Origin: Medicago truncatula
Taxonomy: Eukaryota; Streptophyta; Magnoliopsida; Fabales; Fabaceae
Direction of reading: 5' to 3'
Assembly (NCBI RefSeq): GCF_003473485.1
Contig: NC_053044.1
Coordinates: 53,050,091-53,114,090, forward strand
DNA: 64,000 nucleotides
The notes under the pieces were generated by a model. The model was not told the origin of the DNA, searched no databases, and worked only from the letters and a program-made list of their open reading frames with translations. This document shows positions 46,418-58,800 of the stretch, piece by piece. The first letter of the stretch is position 1. Every line of letters starts with the position of its first letter. The translations under genes and the position numbers were made by a program.

Positions 46418-47708
46418 TGTTGGAACAAAATTATGTTTAACATTACCCTTTGAGAGTTTTGATGATAACAAAGTATTAAAAATTGTCAATTGGATATGCT
46501 AATATTTGTTCAAGTGTACAGGACCATAGACAAAAATTTGGAATCATTATTAGGTTCTGGAAGAACAAAAGAGAGCAATGGAATCAACAAAAAGGAAGCT
46601 TGAAGCATCTGAAGAGAAGTGCTCCTGAAGTGATGACGCAATCAGAAGCAAGGTCATCAGAAGCATCTCATTAGAAGCTGAAGATCACCAGAAGTTGTAG
46701 TTCATCAGGAGATGCAAGACTTAAAGCTTCAAAGGTTGTTCAATAGATTTAATCTCGTCTAAGCATTGCAGAAGACTGGAAGAGTGAAGCAACGACTATT
46801 TTGAAAGGATTTGAAGGCATTGGATGATTGTTCTTTTAAGAGCGTTGACAAAGTACAATTGTACAAAGTGTACAACCACTATCTCCACTACTCAGTTTGT
46901 GTCTCTGCTACAAGACAAGAATAACAGCTCTGCCTGCAACAATGTTCCTACATACATGGAATGGATTTGAAATTGATCCTTCAGAGGACAATAACCATAT
47001 CAGGCAAAAGATTATTGGTGATTGATCAAAGCTTCAAATGACTCTATTTTGATGTGCTGGCAATTCGCAACGTCTCTTTCACACCTCTATATAAAGGAGT
47101 GAAGACTTAGAGAATGGCAAGACTCAACAACAATTTGAAAGCGCCTAAACTCTATCAAAATTGTTCTGCATCAAAATTTCACTTAGAATTTCTTATCAAA
47201 GTTCATATCTTAGAAATTCTAGAGTCTTAAGAGTCTGTATTTGATTTGTATTGTGAACACCACCGATTGTATATCAAGTGTTCAACCTCAAACATTTTTC
47301 TTTGTAATTTTGTTTGAATTTGGAAGTCTCTTGCAGTTGTGCTTGAGCATTAGAAGTCTCTTGATTGTGTTCAGGAGCATAGGAAGTCTCTTGCAGTTGT
47401 GCTTGAGCATTTGAAGTCTCTTGCTAGTTTTAGCAGTGACCAGTTGTAATCAGATATTACATTTTAGTGAACTCTCCTTGAAAGTGCAAGGGGGACAGGA
47501 CTGACTTCCGGTTTATGGAAGGAATCTGTATAATTGCTTTGTGTCTTTCTTCCTTCTCTCTCTCTGTTTTATCCGCTGTTATTTAGTTCTGGAAATCACT
47601 TCATAAGCAGAACTCTATTTGCTTTTGATCAGTGTTTTCAGCTTAGGAGAAAACGAAGAAAAAGCTAACACAATTCAACCTCCGCTTCTTGTGTTTTTCT
47701 CATCTTCA
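46418..47708 (+). mobile_element. Solo LTR fossil, Sirevirus-like Copia
   Basis: 1,291 bp beginning TGTTGGAACA and ending TTCTCATCTTCA, flanked by a perfect 5-bp duplication taggt (46413-46417 and 47709-47713). The GTTTTGATGATAACAAAG segment near the start and the CTAACACAATTCAACC segment near the end are typical of Sirevirus LTRs in legumes. It interrupts the RNase H region of the LINE. No internal region remains, so it arose by LTR-LTR recombination. Perfect flanks suggest a moderate age. Confidence 0.88.
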
Positions 47709-47900
47709 TAGGTTTGCACTCGGCTCTACAATGGCTAAGTGATATGCAGATGGATGGTGTGGATTTTGAAACTGATTCGAAGCTGACATCAGACGCTTTT
47801 CTGTCTACTAGGAACGACACATCCGAATTTGACTCTATTATTTCATCTTGTCGTTTGCTTTTTAGTTCTTTATTTTCTAACTATAGGGTGGAGTTTGTTA

Positions 47901-48471
47901 GAGCATGATTATCCATGGTGTCTTTTGCCTTTTTTGGTCTACATGTCACACTGTGTGTCAGGGGAGCATTGATATTGCATCAACAATTGGTATCCTACTT
48001 TTCCACAGTTGCCAAACTAAACCACGGTAGCCTTTGTTATTTTTTTATTGTTTCACCAACACTTTTTCAAACAAAATATCATTTGCCTTCTCAATTTATT
48101 ACCAACTGCACTAGTAGTTTATTTTAATGTCTTTGCATTTTTTATTTTTTTTGTGACAAAATGTTCGTGTATTGTGCTATTTAATATTTTTTTCTATATT
48201 TTTAATTTTGTTTTAAATATATGTTGTTTTCTTTTTAATGTGTTCTGATATAATTAAAATAATTTGTTTGAATTATACATATTAATGTAAAATATATATT
48301 TATAGTATATTATGAATTTAGTGGGACCCATTTTAGAGTTTTGGATGAGTGGCATGGATATTTGAAAAATGTAGTTGAGTGGTTTAAATAATTGAGAAGT
48401 GTGAAGTAATATAATATATTAAGTGGGGTCCATTTAAACCACCCATATGGGTGGAATAAATGTGGATACTC
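47901..48471. mobile_element. MITE with TTA duplication inside the LINE
   Basis: 571 bp, ends GAGCATGATTATCCA and, in reverse, GAGTATCCACATTTATTCC, flanked by TTA (47898-47900 and 48472-48474), the pattern of PIF/Harbinger-type MITEs. Removing it restores the LINE phrase VEFV-KRQAN, which confirms the borders. Long for a MITE of this kind, and AT-rich inside. Confidence 0.85.
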
Positions 48472-48628
48472 TTAAGCGACAAGCCAACGCGGTTGCTCAT
48501 ACACTTGCAAGAGAAGTCACGTTCTTAATTAGTCCCGCTATTTATTATGATATACCCGAATGTATTGAATCCTTAATTATCAATGAAATGCTATAAGCAT
48601 GTTTAAAAAAAAAATAAAAATCACAGCC

Positions 48629-50968
48629 TTACGACGCTTTTCATCTGGTCTGACACTAACAAATTTATTCATTTCTATAAGCAAGGTAATTTGTAATAAA
48701 CATGTTTAGAGTTGTTACCATAAATGTTATTTGACGTGGATTTTTGTGTAGATAAAAAAAGCCAGAGTTTTCGCTTTAAAAACTTTTCTTTCTTCATATT
48801 TTTACTGTTTTGACAAAAATAATATTATAGGTGGAGTAGTGTAACCATTAAAATTGACACAACTGAATGGTTTTAGGTGAGTTTCGTCTTACATACATGG
48901 TAAACATCCAACAAGGATATTTACTTTTTCGTACATATTCTCAGCTGTATTATTTTCACCGTACAAACAACAAAAGTAATTCATTAGATTTTTTTATTTT
49001 TTTTTCGAGTTGTTTAGTGGCTAAAACTCATCCATTTTAAATGTAAAGAAGTAGTGTGTTTTGAACTGCGACCTTGCATATAATATACAATATCCCTACT
49101 AACTAGCTACGCTAACTCATTAAACATTTTAACCATAATTCTTGTCAAAATAAATAAATAAACATTTTAACCATAATTTTAATAACAACCCGAGTAGTTG
49201 ATTTTTGCACACCGTAGAAATTCTCATTTTCGAATGGTATGTGTCGGGCATCTTGATAGATTTTAAATTATTATTGCGCCGTTGATATTCTGTAATCTGC
49301 ATCTCATTGGCAATGACGCGGGTCTTAGACACATTTTTAATGTTCTGACTTATGAAAGAGTAAATACTGTGATAATGAGTATTTTAAACAAAACTAGCCT
49401 TTGCTTTTTACTGTTTGCACTGGTTGAAAAATCAGTGAGATATGCTTAGAAAAAAGTTATTACGTCGTTATGTTGCTGATTTGCTGTAGAATATTGGACA
49501 GCTTCAAAAGAAAAAAAGAAGAAAAACTTTATAAATGCGTGTCACCAGTGCTGATCGTTGGAATGAGGAGGAAAAGAAATCATATCCAATTATCCATGGA
49601 TGCCGGATAAATTAACGGCAAATATTACTCCTTCGTTTCAAGACTATTTGAAAGAAAAAAAAGTATTCTAGAAATCTAATATCTACTACTACTATAAAAT
49701 AACAGAAAATCGGTATACTGTCATATACATAAATAAATACCGCTAAAAAAATTACAATTTTAGATATATACTATCTTTGTTCTAACAAACTAAAAAACAT
49801 AATTAATAACAATTATTCAAAGTGTGCTAAGAATAGGAGGAAAAATACGGAGGCAACAAGAACATAAGGGAAAGGGTAGGAGACGATAAAAGTAAGTGTA
49901 CTTTAATTTACATTGACATTGCGTGCATATTAAACTCAACGCTTTATACGGTAATCTAAACTTATTATATAAATAAATAATGAAATAAACTTTTAAATTA
50001 GCTTTAAATTCTGCATTGTCATTGTAAAAAGAATAAAAAATACACATGCATTTAAAAAATATCCCACCATTATGTTAATTTGTTATGTTAATTCTTAAAA
50101 CATGTTCGCAGATTTATGTTTTTCTAGAGAACAGATATACGTGTCTTGTGATGTAATTTGATACGTGTGCAAAACTATTTTATACTAACGAACATGTTTT
50201 ATATTAATCATGTCAATGATATTTCTAACTATCTATTATTGCAAGAGAAAAATTAAGGAATATATGGAAATATTTTATTTTTTTTTAAATATTTATCATT
50301 TTTCTTAACTTATATAAACAACTTTAAATTGACTACTCTTTAAAAGTAATGGAAAGGACCAACAAGGTCGGGTCTAGCGGAACATACTAGCTCCCACGTG
50401 TCAGACAAAATTCAAGTCCCAGCTGAAAAATAAGCACACATTTATCATGTGACAATGTTTTAAATAGGATTACATTACCTTTAATAAAGAAAATCTATGA
50501 CGAAAAAAAAAATAACGCAGATAGTATTAAACTAAGTGGATTCAAGTTTCTGGTGAGATGAAAACATTATTGACATCAAAGACTTACTTACTTTTACTAC
50601 TCATATATTTGATCACCCATAAACTTCATACATTCATTCAACAATTTTTTTTTTATCTTTCTCTTCCTATCACATCAATCTCTTTTATTCCTATCTTGCT
50701 CGAGAAGTATATGAGTTTTGGGTGTCTATAAATATTTTTCCTTATTTTATTTTTTATACTTGAGGCAGATAGAACTAATATCTGTTTGTGTGACATGCAT
50801 TAGGCTTATTTAGTTTGTGTTTGTGTTAGATAAAACCGAATATCACAACGAATTTTGATGATGTAATCGTGTAAGATTAAAAGGAAATATGCATAATTCT
50901 CGATAGAATTGATTAAAATAACTCTGAAGCATGGCATCATTTAACTTGTAATAATAACCTGATTAAGG
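48629..50968. other. Intergenic stretch
   Basis: Apart from the SINE at 49003-49113, no gene or element border was found. ATTACTCCTTCGTTTCAAGA near 49625 looks like one end of a Stowaway whose partner I could not find. Confidence 0.5.
49003..49113 (-). mobile_element. tRNA-derived SINE, diverged
   Basis: In reverse: GAGTTAGCGTAGCTAGTTAGTAGG (A-box region), ATATTATATGCAAGGTCGCA, a B-box-like GTTCAAAACAC, a body segment TTTTAGCCACTAAACAACTC and an A-rich tail. Same family as 43008-43138, more diverged. Confidence 0.7.
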
Positions 50969-51919
50969 CTAATAATCATACAGGGAGCAAGCTAATTCCA
51001 TGTTAGTCTCTAAGCTCACCTTTGCAATCTTCCTCATTAGCAAATCAGCCTTATCCCTCACTCTTGCTGAGCCTCTTACAGAAATATCAGCCAACAGACT
51101 TGAGAATTCTGAAAACATGAAAGCCTCTCTAACACATTCATCACTGTCATCAAAAAGTCGAACAAGAATATCAACTGCACCTTCCTTACACAACAAAGAC
51201 CTTCTTCTTAACGCACTTAACATTGAACTTATTATCTCATTTGTTTTCTTCACTGCATTCAACCCTTCATCAAACCTCACAAGCAGACCAAGAACAGTAA
51301 GAGATGTTCCAGCTAAATCCTCATTGTTATTATCAGTGCTCTGAACAACTTGAAGCAGCACCGGAACCACTCCACCTCGAACAGCCAAAGTACAATTTCC
51401 ATGGAATTGAACAAGTTCAGCCAAAGAACTCAAAAGGTGATGTGAATCGGCAGAATCAAGAAGAGAACTTTCAATGGCCTTCACCAGCAACTGAACAGTA
51501 CCTGCTACCCCAAATTTGGCTTTGTTTTTATCAAACATGGCCAAACTGCAAATCAATGAGGAGGCAAGTTTGCATGAATCAATGGAACATGATGATGAGT
51601 TAATGAGAGAATTGAGGTGATAAATGGTTTCCATATCTGCAAGAGATTGCTTTAGATCAAGGTTGAGGGAAAGGTTAAAGAGGACCAACAAGGAAAGGGT
51701 TTGGATAATGGAGGAGGAAGCATTTGTGAGTGTGGCCAATGTTGAGATTGCTCCATCTATCTGAGCTAGCAAAGTTCTGTTCTGGGGACTTACCTTGGTG
51801 ACGGCAGCCAATGTTTGAAGACCTTTCTCCTGAGTTTCATGAGAATCTGATTGTACCAGTATGAGACATTCATTAATGGTGTCAAAAACACGAGATGATG
51901 ATGATGATGATACCGACAT
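50969..51919 (-). CDS. ARM-repeat protein without a U-box
   Basis: Intronless, 316 residues, start at 51919 and stop TAG/TGA-side end at 50969. Begins MSVSSSSSSRVFDTINECLI, then helical repeats such as LATLTNASSSIIQTLSLLVL, CKLASSLICSLAMFDKNKAK, LLSSLAELVQFHGNCTLAVR and GAVDILVRLFDDSDECVREA, typical of armadillo repeats in the U-box protein 4-like family of plants. There is no N-terminal U-box, so it is unlikely to be an E3 ligase itself; many plant relatives also lack one. Function unknown; ARM repeats usually bind protein partners. A TATA-like GATATAAAT on the minus strand near 51990 lies about 70 bp from the start codon. Confidence 0.92.
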   Translation of the reverse strand: MSVSSSSSSRVFDTINECLILVQSDSHETQEKGLQTLAAVTKVSPQNRTLLAQIDGAISTLATLTNASSSIIQTLSLLVLFNLSLNLDLKQSLADMETIYHLNSLINSSSCSIDSCKLASSLICSLAMFDKNKAKFGVAGTVQLLVKAIESSLLDSADSHHLLSSLAELVQFHGNCTLAVRGGVVPVLLQVVQSTDNNNEDLAGTSLTVLGLLVRFDEGLNAVKKTNEIISSMLSALRRRSLLCKEGAVDILVRLFDDSDECVREAFMFSEFSSLLADISVRGSARVRDKADLLMRKIAKVSLETNMELACSLYDY

Positions 51920-52862
51920 TTCAACGCTGATCTATGGTGTCTATTTCAACAACAGTTGTGGAGTGTTTAATTAGCTTAAGCTTAGATTTATATCTTTGCT
52001 GATATGAATTAGGAAAAGGCTAAAACAAGAACGCAAATGAGTTTTCTATACAAAACAAAGGGGTTTTTGATAGTTACAATGTTTTATTAGCATTGGAAAC
52101 TGCTACGCATTAGGATCTTTGTCCGACTCTTTGGATCTTTAGTCCATCTCTTTGTGCCTGCCCCTCAGCTTAGCAACAGTTAAATAATTAAATAACAAAA
52201 ACTTTACATTATGATTCAAATTACTAAAGTTTTTATCATTGATGAAATTAAATTTAGTCCATCTCATGGTCAGTACTTAGTACAAGTCATGACTCATGAT
52301 ACACTAACCTTCAATTTTCTACAGGATCAATTTTTTAAATCCAAATTTAGTCTAGTATATAATGAAAGAATATATTGATGTGCAAGTCAATTAAAGTAAA
52401 TTTTAAGCAAGCAAAGCCGGTTAATATTTAGATTTCGGTAAAAATACACAGCTACTTCAAAAAAACAAACTGTGTAGGCAGGGGAGGTTGATTTCAAATT
52501 TTCAGAGGAGCATTATAGATCAAATCTAATAGCGTTTCCAAAATTTTATAAATTCAACTCAAATGATTGTGCTACCGAGGACATGGCAGGCAACAAAATA
52601 CGAGTTTTCCTTAACTCCAGTTCCACCAAATACCGCAATAACTCCACCACCAGGGACATATCCTAATTTCACAAGTACTGTCTTATTTATTCTAGCATTA
52701 GAATCTTTAACATGTCATTGTTGTCTACAAAGAAATAAAACATGGTATATTGGCATCCACAAATTCCAGCATTAAGCAAAGCAGAAGGTGAAGTTCCAAA
52801 ATTGAAGCCCCAAGCTCACAAAAGATGACAACAATACCCAAAACCATAGGGGACCAAGAATT
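51920..52862. other. Spacer between ARM and SR-cyclophilin genes
   Basis: Contains the promoter side of the ARM gene and the 3' UTR side of the SR-cyclophilin. Motif TCTTTG..GACTCTTTGGATC repeats near 52118-52150. No other gene seen. Confidence 0.5.
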
Positions 52863-55800
52863 TCACCTTTGGCCCGAGTCAGGAGAACCATCACCGTATG
52901 AGACCAAGCCTCTCTTTCCATCTGGGCTTCTGGATGATGAAGCTGACCTGTCTCTACTTGCTTTTCTTGGAGATGGTGATTCTACAGAAGACCTAGATTT
53001 CACTGGACTCCTGCTCCGGGAGTACGAAGAATGCCTTTCTACACGAGGAGAGGGGCGAGATCGATCGGGGGAAGTGCTCCGAACTGGGGAGCGAATGCGA
53101 ACTGGGCTGCGGCTTCTGCTATATCTTCGAGCTCGGTAGCGTGGGCTGGGCGAAACAGATGGTGATCGGCTTCTCCTTCGGTACCTAAGTATATTCCAAA
53201 TTATTTCCAAATAATTATATGGACTCAACTGCTATCAATAATATGGTTCAAGGAACTAACAATGGCATAACAACATAAGTTATGCAGCAAAAAAAAAAAA
53301 AACTAAATAATACACACACAAAAGTAATTGTCATAAGTAATGAGGAAAAAAACCTTGGAGGAGTTCTTCCCCGTGGTGGGCTTCTGAAACGCCTAGGGGA
53401 ATACCTTCTGTAACTTGTATATCTGCGGACAGAATGCTCAGTCCATCATTCAACTATAAAATCTAAATACCAGCAGAAAGGTAACAAATTTGTTGCATAT
53501 AACTTTACCTGTCACGATCAATTCTTCCATTGTACCGGTATGACCTCACAGGAGACCGGGAAGGGGTTCTATACCTTCTTGCATAGGAGTATCGTTCACT
53601 GAAACCTCTTCCCCTTCTGATACGCTTTGGCGAAGCATCAGGTGAAGCACTTCTAGACAAACTACCCCCACGAGGTGTTCTTCTCCTACGTACAGGGCTA
53701 GGACTCCTAGAATAACTGCGGCGATTGTTTCTACTGGGTGCCCTGACAGGACTTCGGCTAATGCTTCTCTTTGAGGGGACCCTACCAGAGCTTCTGCTTA
53801 AGCTTCTTGCAGGTGATCTAACTGGACTGCAACTTATGCTCTTTCTTGACACTCTTACAGGGCTTCTGCTTAAGCTTCTTGCAGGCACTCTAACTGGACT
53901 GCGACTTATGCTCTTTCTTGACACTCTTACAGGGCTTCTGCTTAAGCTTCTTGCAGGCGCTCTAACTGGACTGCGACTTATGCTCTTTCTTGACACTCTT
54001 ACAGGGCTTCTGCTTAAGCTTCTTGCAGGTGATTTAATTGGACTGCGACTTGAACTCTTCCTTAATGGACTGCGATTTATGTTTTTTCTTGACACTCTTG
54101 CAGGGCTTCTGCTTAAGCTTCTTGCAGGCGCTCTAACTGGACTGTGACTTATGCTCTTTCTTGACACTCTTACAGGGCTTCTGCTTAAGCTTCTTGCAGG
54201 TGATCTAACTGGACTGCGACTTACGCTCTTTCGTGATGATACTCTGGGAGAACTCCTGCTCCGGCGGGATCTTACAGGGCTCTTGCTGACACTTTTAAGA
54301 GAACGAGTTATCACAGGACTTCTATCGACCTTTCTCCCCTTCCTGCCCCTCACCGGGCTCCTGCTGATGCTTCTTCTTGGACTCCTGCCGATGCTCCTAA
54401 CAGGACTCCTGTCCATGCTTCTGACAGGACTACTGCTCAAACTCCTCCTTGATAGACGAGGAGGGCTTCTACTGACACTTGGACTTTTTCTCAATCTTCT
54501 TTTTGGGGTAATGCTCCGGCTCTTGCTCCTACTCCTCCTAGGACTAATACTCATACTCTTACTCATGGGTCGCTTAGGGCTTGTGCTTCGACTCCTGCTC
54601 ATTAATTTTTTATAAGTGAAAGAAATGGTAAGCAGGATAAATAACTAAGGCATGACAAGAGAGGGAAGTAGACCTAGATTTGCCCAAATGAACATCCATC
54701 ACGTCAGGCTGCCTCTCTTCACTTCTGTCAGATCTATAGGCAGCTCCAGTACCATTGCTATGCCGCTCTCCATTTTCCTTTACAGTTTTTACATTGCTCG
54801 CTGGCATACCTGCCTCTTCCTTTCTATGATGAATGGTGGGTGCATCTTTCTCCACAACTGAGGGAGACTTCAGTTCAGCTGGACATAAAAAAGGAGAGAA
54901 AAATGTTTCGCATATATTCAATGAATTAAACTCAACCAAAAAGAAAAACATTTAGGAGATGTATTCAACAGTTTGTTTTATTGAAAGAAAACTACGGGTC
55001 ACAGAGAGATTTATGTGGAAAAACAATTAAATTACTTCGAAATATACCTTTTTTCTGATAACGATCTTTTCGCTTCAGCTCTTGCTGTTGAGTATCAAGA
55101 CTTTCATCATCAGAGCTACTGCTACTCTCGCTATCTGAATCACTGCCAGATTCCCTGAAAAAGTATAACATTCAGTTTGAGACCTTGAAAAGATGTGTTT
55201 TAAGCATGGCTAGTTTTTTTGGCAAATATGACAAGTTAAATGTGTGAAAATGTACAAATTTACAATATATTATGTTAAAGTTTCCGAAGAACGCTACAAA
55301 CTAAAACGACCAACAAATTTATCAACCAGGCATACAAAATGGTAAATTGAAAGGAGGATAGTTAAAAGCAGAGATCAAAATCATCACTTCAAACCATCAA
55401 AAAATTCTAACTGTAAAATATGCAAGGGAAACATCATTCACATGAAAATGTAAAAAACTGAATAAGGAATCTCTGCAGTAGATTATTCAATGCATACGAA
55501 GTACACGCCAAGAGAATTGGTACAGAAAAATACATATGGCAACAACCAATTTCATATAATTAAAGGCTGAGAAATTTGTATAAATATGCACAGAATGGGA
55601 AAAATAACCTACCTCTACCATTCTGAATCACTGCCAGATTCCCAAAAAAATAAGACCTTCAGTATGAGACCTTGAAAAGATGTGTCCTTAAGCATGACCT
55701 ATGAAGCACGGACACTTCTCGGATTAGGTGTGTCCCGGTGTCGGATATGTGTCGTGTCCGGTCCGACACGACACCGACACTTGTAATTACAGTGAATTAT

Positions 55801-58800
55801 GTGATTTTTTCAAATTATTAGCCGTGTCGGCATGTCCTTTGTCCGTGTCAGTATCTGTGCTTCGTAGAGCATGACTAGTTTTTTTTAGGCAAATGTGTTC
55901 TAAGTATGACTAGTTAAATGTGTGACAATGTGCAAATTTACAATATATTTTATTAAAATTTTCTGAATACACCGCAAATTAAAATGACCATCACATTAAT
56001 CAACCAGGCATCCAAGATTGTAAATTGAAAGAAGGATAGTTAAAATCAGAGATCGAATTCATACACTTCGAACCATCAAAGAATTCTAACTGTTAAAAAT
56101 GCATGGAAAATATCATTCACAAGAAAATGTAAAAAACCGAATAAAGAATCTCCGCAATAGACCATTCAATGCATACATAGTACACATCAAGAGAATTGGT
56201 ACAGAAAAATACATAGAGCAACAACCATACTCATATAACTAAAGGCTGAGAAATTCGTATAAATATGCACTACATCGGAAATAACCTACCTCTACCATTG
56301 TGTATTACCATGCATGAGAATACATTCATCACTAGAAAGATAAATTACTGAAATCTGGAATCTGTACATGATAACAGAAGATTTAATCAATGCTAAGTAT
56401 TCAATACCTTTTTGATCTGCGCTTCGATCTCTTATCCCGTCTTCTTCGCCTTTTGTCACGGCGTTTATCTCTTCTTTTTCCACGTTTATATTTATCTTTC
56501 TTGGATCTCTTTCTCTTTCTTCGCCTGTCATCACTAGATGAACTTATATTAGATGATGAGGACATATCTGAGTCAGAATCACTATCAGTTTCCGAAGATT
56601 CCATGTCTGAATCTGAAGAGCTCTCTGATTCAGATGAGTGGTATCTTTTCCTTTTCCTTCTGTCTTTTGAAGACCTCTTGAGCTTTCCCTTCCTCCGTGT
56701 TTCAAGATTATTGCCTTCACAGGCTCCATCCTTTCCTGTTTTTGATTTATTTACCTTCTTCCCATCTGAAAATATGAATATTCAAATCAAGGGGTTAATA
56801 ATATATTAAAATAAAGAGTGGTAAAGAATAGAGCACCTTCAATTGAAGAGGGAAAAAAAAAAACAAAAAAAAAAACTGTGCAATTAAAAGAGTTGGAGAC
56901 TGAATTTTCGGAAAGTAGGTTAATTGGAATTCATATTAGGAGTAGAACTGTATTATTCAAAATGACCTAAGCAATCCGTACCCTCATTATATTCACCACA
57001 GTTAATAATTTTAACAGTTACAGTTGGATGCCCTTCATCATCCCCAACATCTTCAATTTTCTTCAATACCTTAAGCCCTTCAACAAGCCTCCCAAAGACT
57101 ACATATTTCCTGCAAAATTGCCCCACAGCAGCACAATCAGGCAATTTACCTTACATTGTCCTCACAAACAAAATATGAAATCCGAGTAAGAAGTAAAATG
57201 CCACCAAAAAATATTAGAATAGCAAACCTGTCAAGATGGTGATCAGCTTTCAAAGTGATAATAAAATGAGAACCAAGCTTATCACGGTCAGCAATTGCCA
57301 TTGACAAAAGCCCAGGGCCATCATGCTTTAGCCTAGGTGACTCGTCTAAAATAAACCAAAAATACAAACCACGTTAATGTTGAGATAGAAATAGCAAAAG
57401 CAGCACTTTCTAGTATGATGTTGGGTGAAGAACGTATTATTCCTACCAGGAAAGTTTGAACCATATATGCTTTCTCCACCAGTCCCTGAAAATGCAGTGC
57501 ATAGATGAGTTGAAAAATAATGGACACAGGTAAAAAAAAACCAACAAATCAAGAGAAATAAAAAAGAATACACTTTAACCTAGACTAATCTTTAAGCCAT
57601 GACAGTAAAAATTACGAAACACCCAAAAGATATGGTATTTAATCAACTGGAAATGCTTTCAAAAATATAAAAATATGGAGCACAGAACTCAGATTATAAA
57701 TAAATAAATCAACATATTTAAGAGACATATTACTATTAATATTACCAATTTCAAAACTAATCCAAATTTCTAAATCAAATAAAAAATTTATAATAGCCCT
57801 ACTCAGTTACAGGCCAATTTGTGTTCAAGTAAAGGAACTGTGTTAAAGATGTTCCCAATTGACTTAGAAAAGAAATTACCATCGTCACAGGAAACATGCA
57901 AATGGAACAAGGCTTGCAACTCGGACAACTGAATGATCAAATAATAAAAACACAAAGGAAGTGACTACATATATTGTATTAAATTGCAACCATCAAAAAA
58001 TGGACAGCAAACTAGTAATGGATGCAATATAATAATAATGATAAAATACGTACCATTACGATTGACAAAATCACCACCCTGTATAAAAGTAAAAACATCA
58101 GTTAGTACACATAATAACAGTACAATAATGCATACAAACTGGGCAAGAAGCTTATTAGAGTTATGATGATGGACAGTTTTGTAAGTTCAATGTACAACTT
58201 TGCAAGTGCAACAAACAACATTGTAAGTACAACCTTAAAACTATATCACAAGAAAAGAAGTTGTGACCATCAGCCCTGTGTATCCTACAGCATAAACAAG
58301 GGTAATGGGAAACCACTGCTAAGCCATGTTCAACCACAATGAAAGGGCATATATAGAAATACTGTCAAAAAATTTAGATTTAGGACCAGATAAAACAACA
58401 TACCTTCACGATGGAGCCTTTCATAATTTGATGGAAGAAAGAACCCTTGTAGTGAAGCAATTTTCCAGTATTTGAACTGATACCTCTCTCTCCTGAAAAC
58501 AATCAATCACAGAAAGGTGGGGGAGGATAAGTGCACCGTTCAATAGGTAGACAAATTGCAAGTGAAGACCAACTTGCAACCAAAAGCATAAACAATAGTT
58601 GCATGGATGGATAGTACATAAACATGTCCAAAAACCTGTTTGCTTGGATAGTAAAAGACTGGGATGGAAGAAAAGGCAACTTTTGAAAGCAAAAAGGAAT
58701 AGTCAGCAAACAAATTAAAATTTAAAATACCTGTACATAATGCACGGAAATTTTCTGCAGTTTTGGGAGCAACATCATGGAAAAGCTGTGACAGCATGAT

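Larger units (their letters stand above)
43698..48594 (+). pseudogene. LINE ORF2: reverse transcriptase, zf-RVT, RNase H
   Basis: One frame can be followed from about 43703 to 46180. It holds reverse transcriptase motifs LIPKG, DWRPIALCNVLYKIISKVLANR, FVPGRSILDN, LKLDISKAYDR, the catalytic FADDC (near 44665) and KYLGLP, then a zf-RVT region (VWKAEQHGRYSVRSVYRL; LPKVKNLLWRMCQGCLPT). In-frame stops occur at 44000-44002 (TGA where Trp is expected), 45818-45820 (TGA, probably from CGA) and 46016-46018 (TAG). A frame change near 46200 precedes the RNase H part (GRYKCNIDAAFSS), which resumes after the solo LTR as LHSALQWLSDMQMDGVDFET and after the MITE as RQANAVAHTLAREV and SLIINEML, ending at 48592-48594. 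It is inactive. Confidence 0.93.
43698..48618 (+). mobile_element. 5'-truncated L1-type LINE with nested insertions
   Basis: Flanked by a 10-bp duplication, aatcacagcc, at 43688-43697 and 48619-48628, with an A-rich tail just before the right copy. It begins partway into ORF2, upstream of the reverse transcriptase, so the 5' end and endonuclease are missing. Removing a solo LTR (46418-47708) and a MITE (47901-48471) with their duplications leaves about 3.05 kb. The target duplication is perfect. Confidence 0.93.

Noticed and set aside
54151-54615. Long plus-strand open frames opposite the RS domain (53725-54147, 54151-54615)
   Set aside because: Leu-rich translations are the complement of Ser/Arg codon repeats on the other strand; shadows of the SR-cyclophilin exon.
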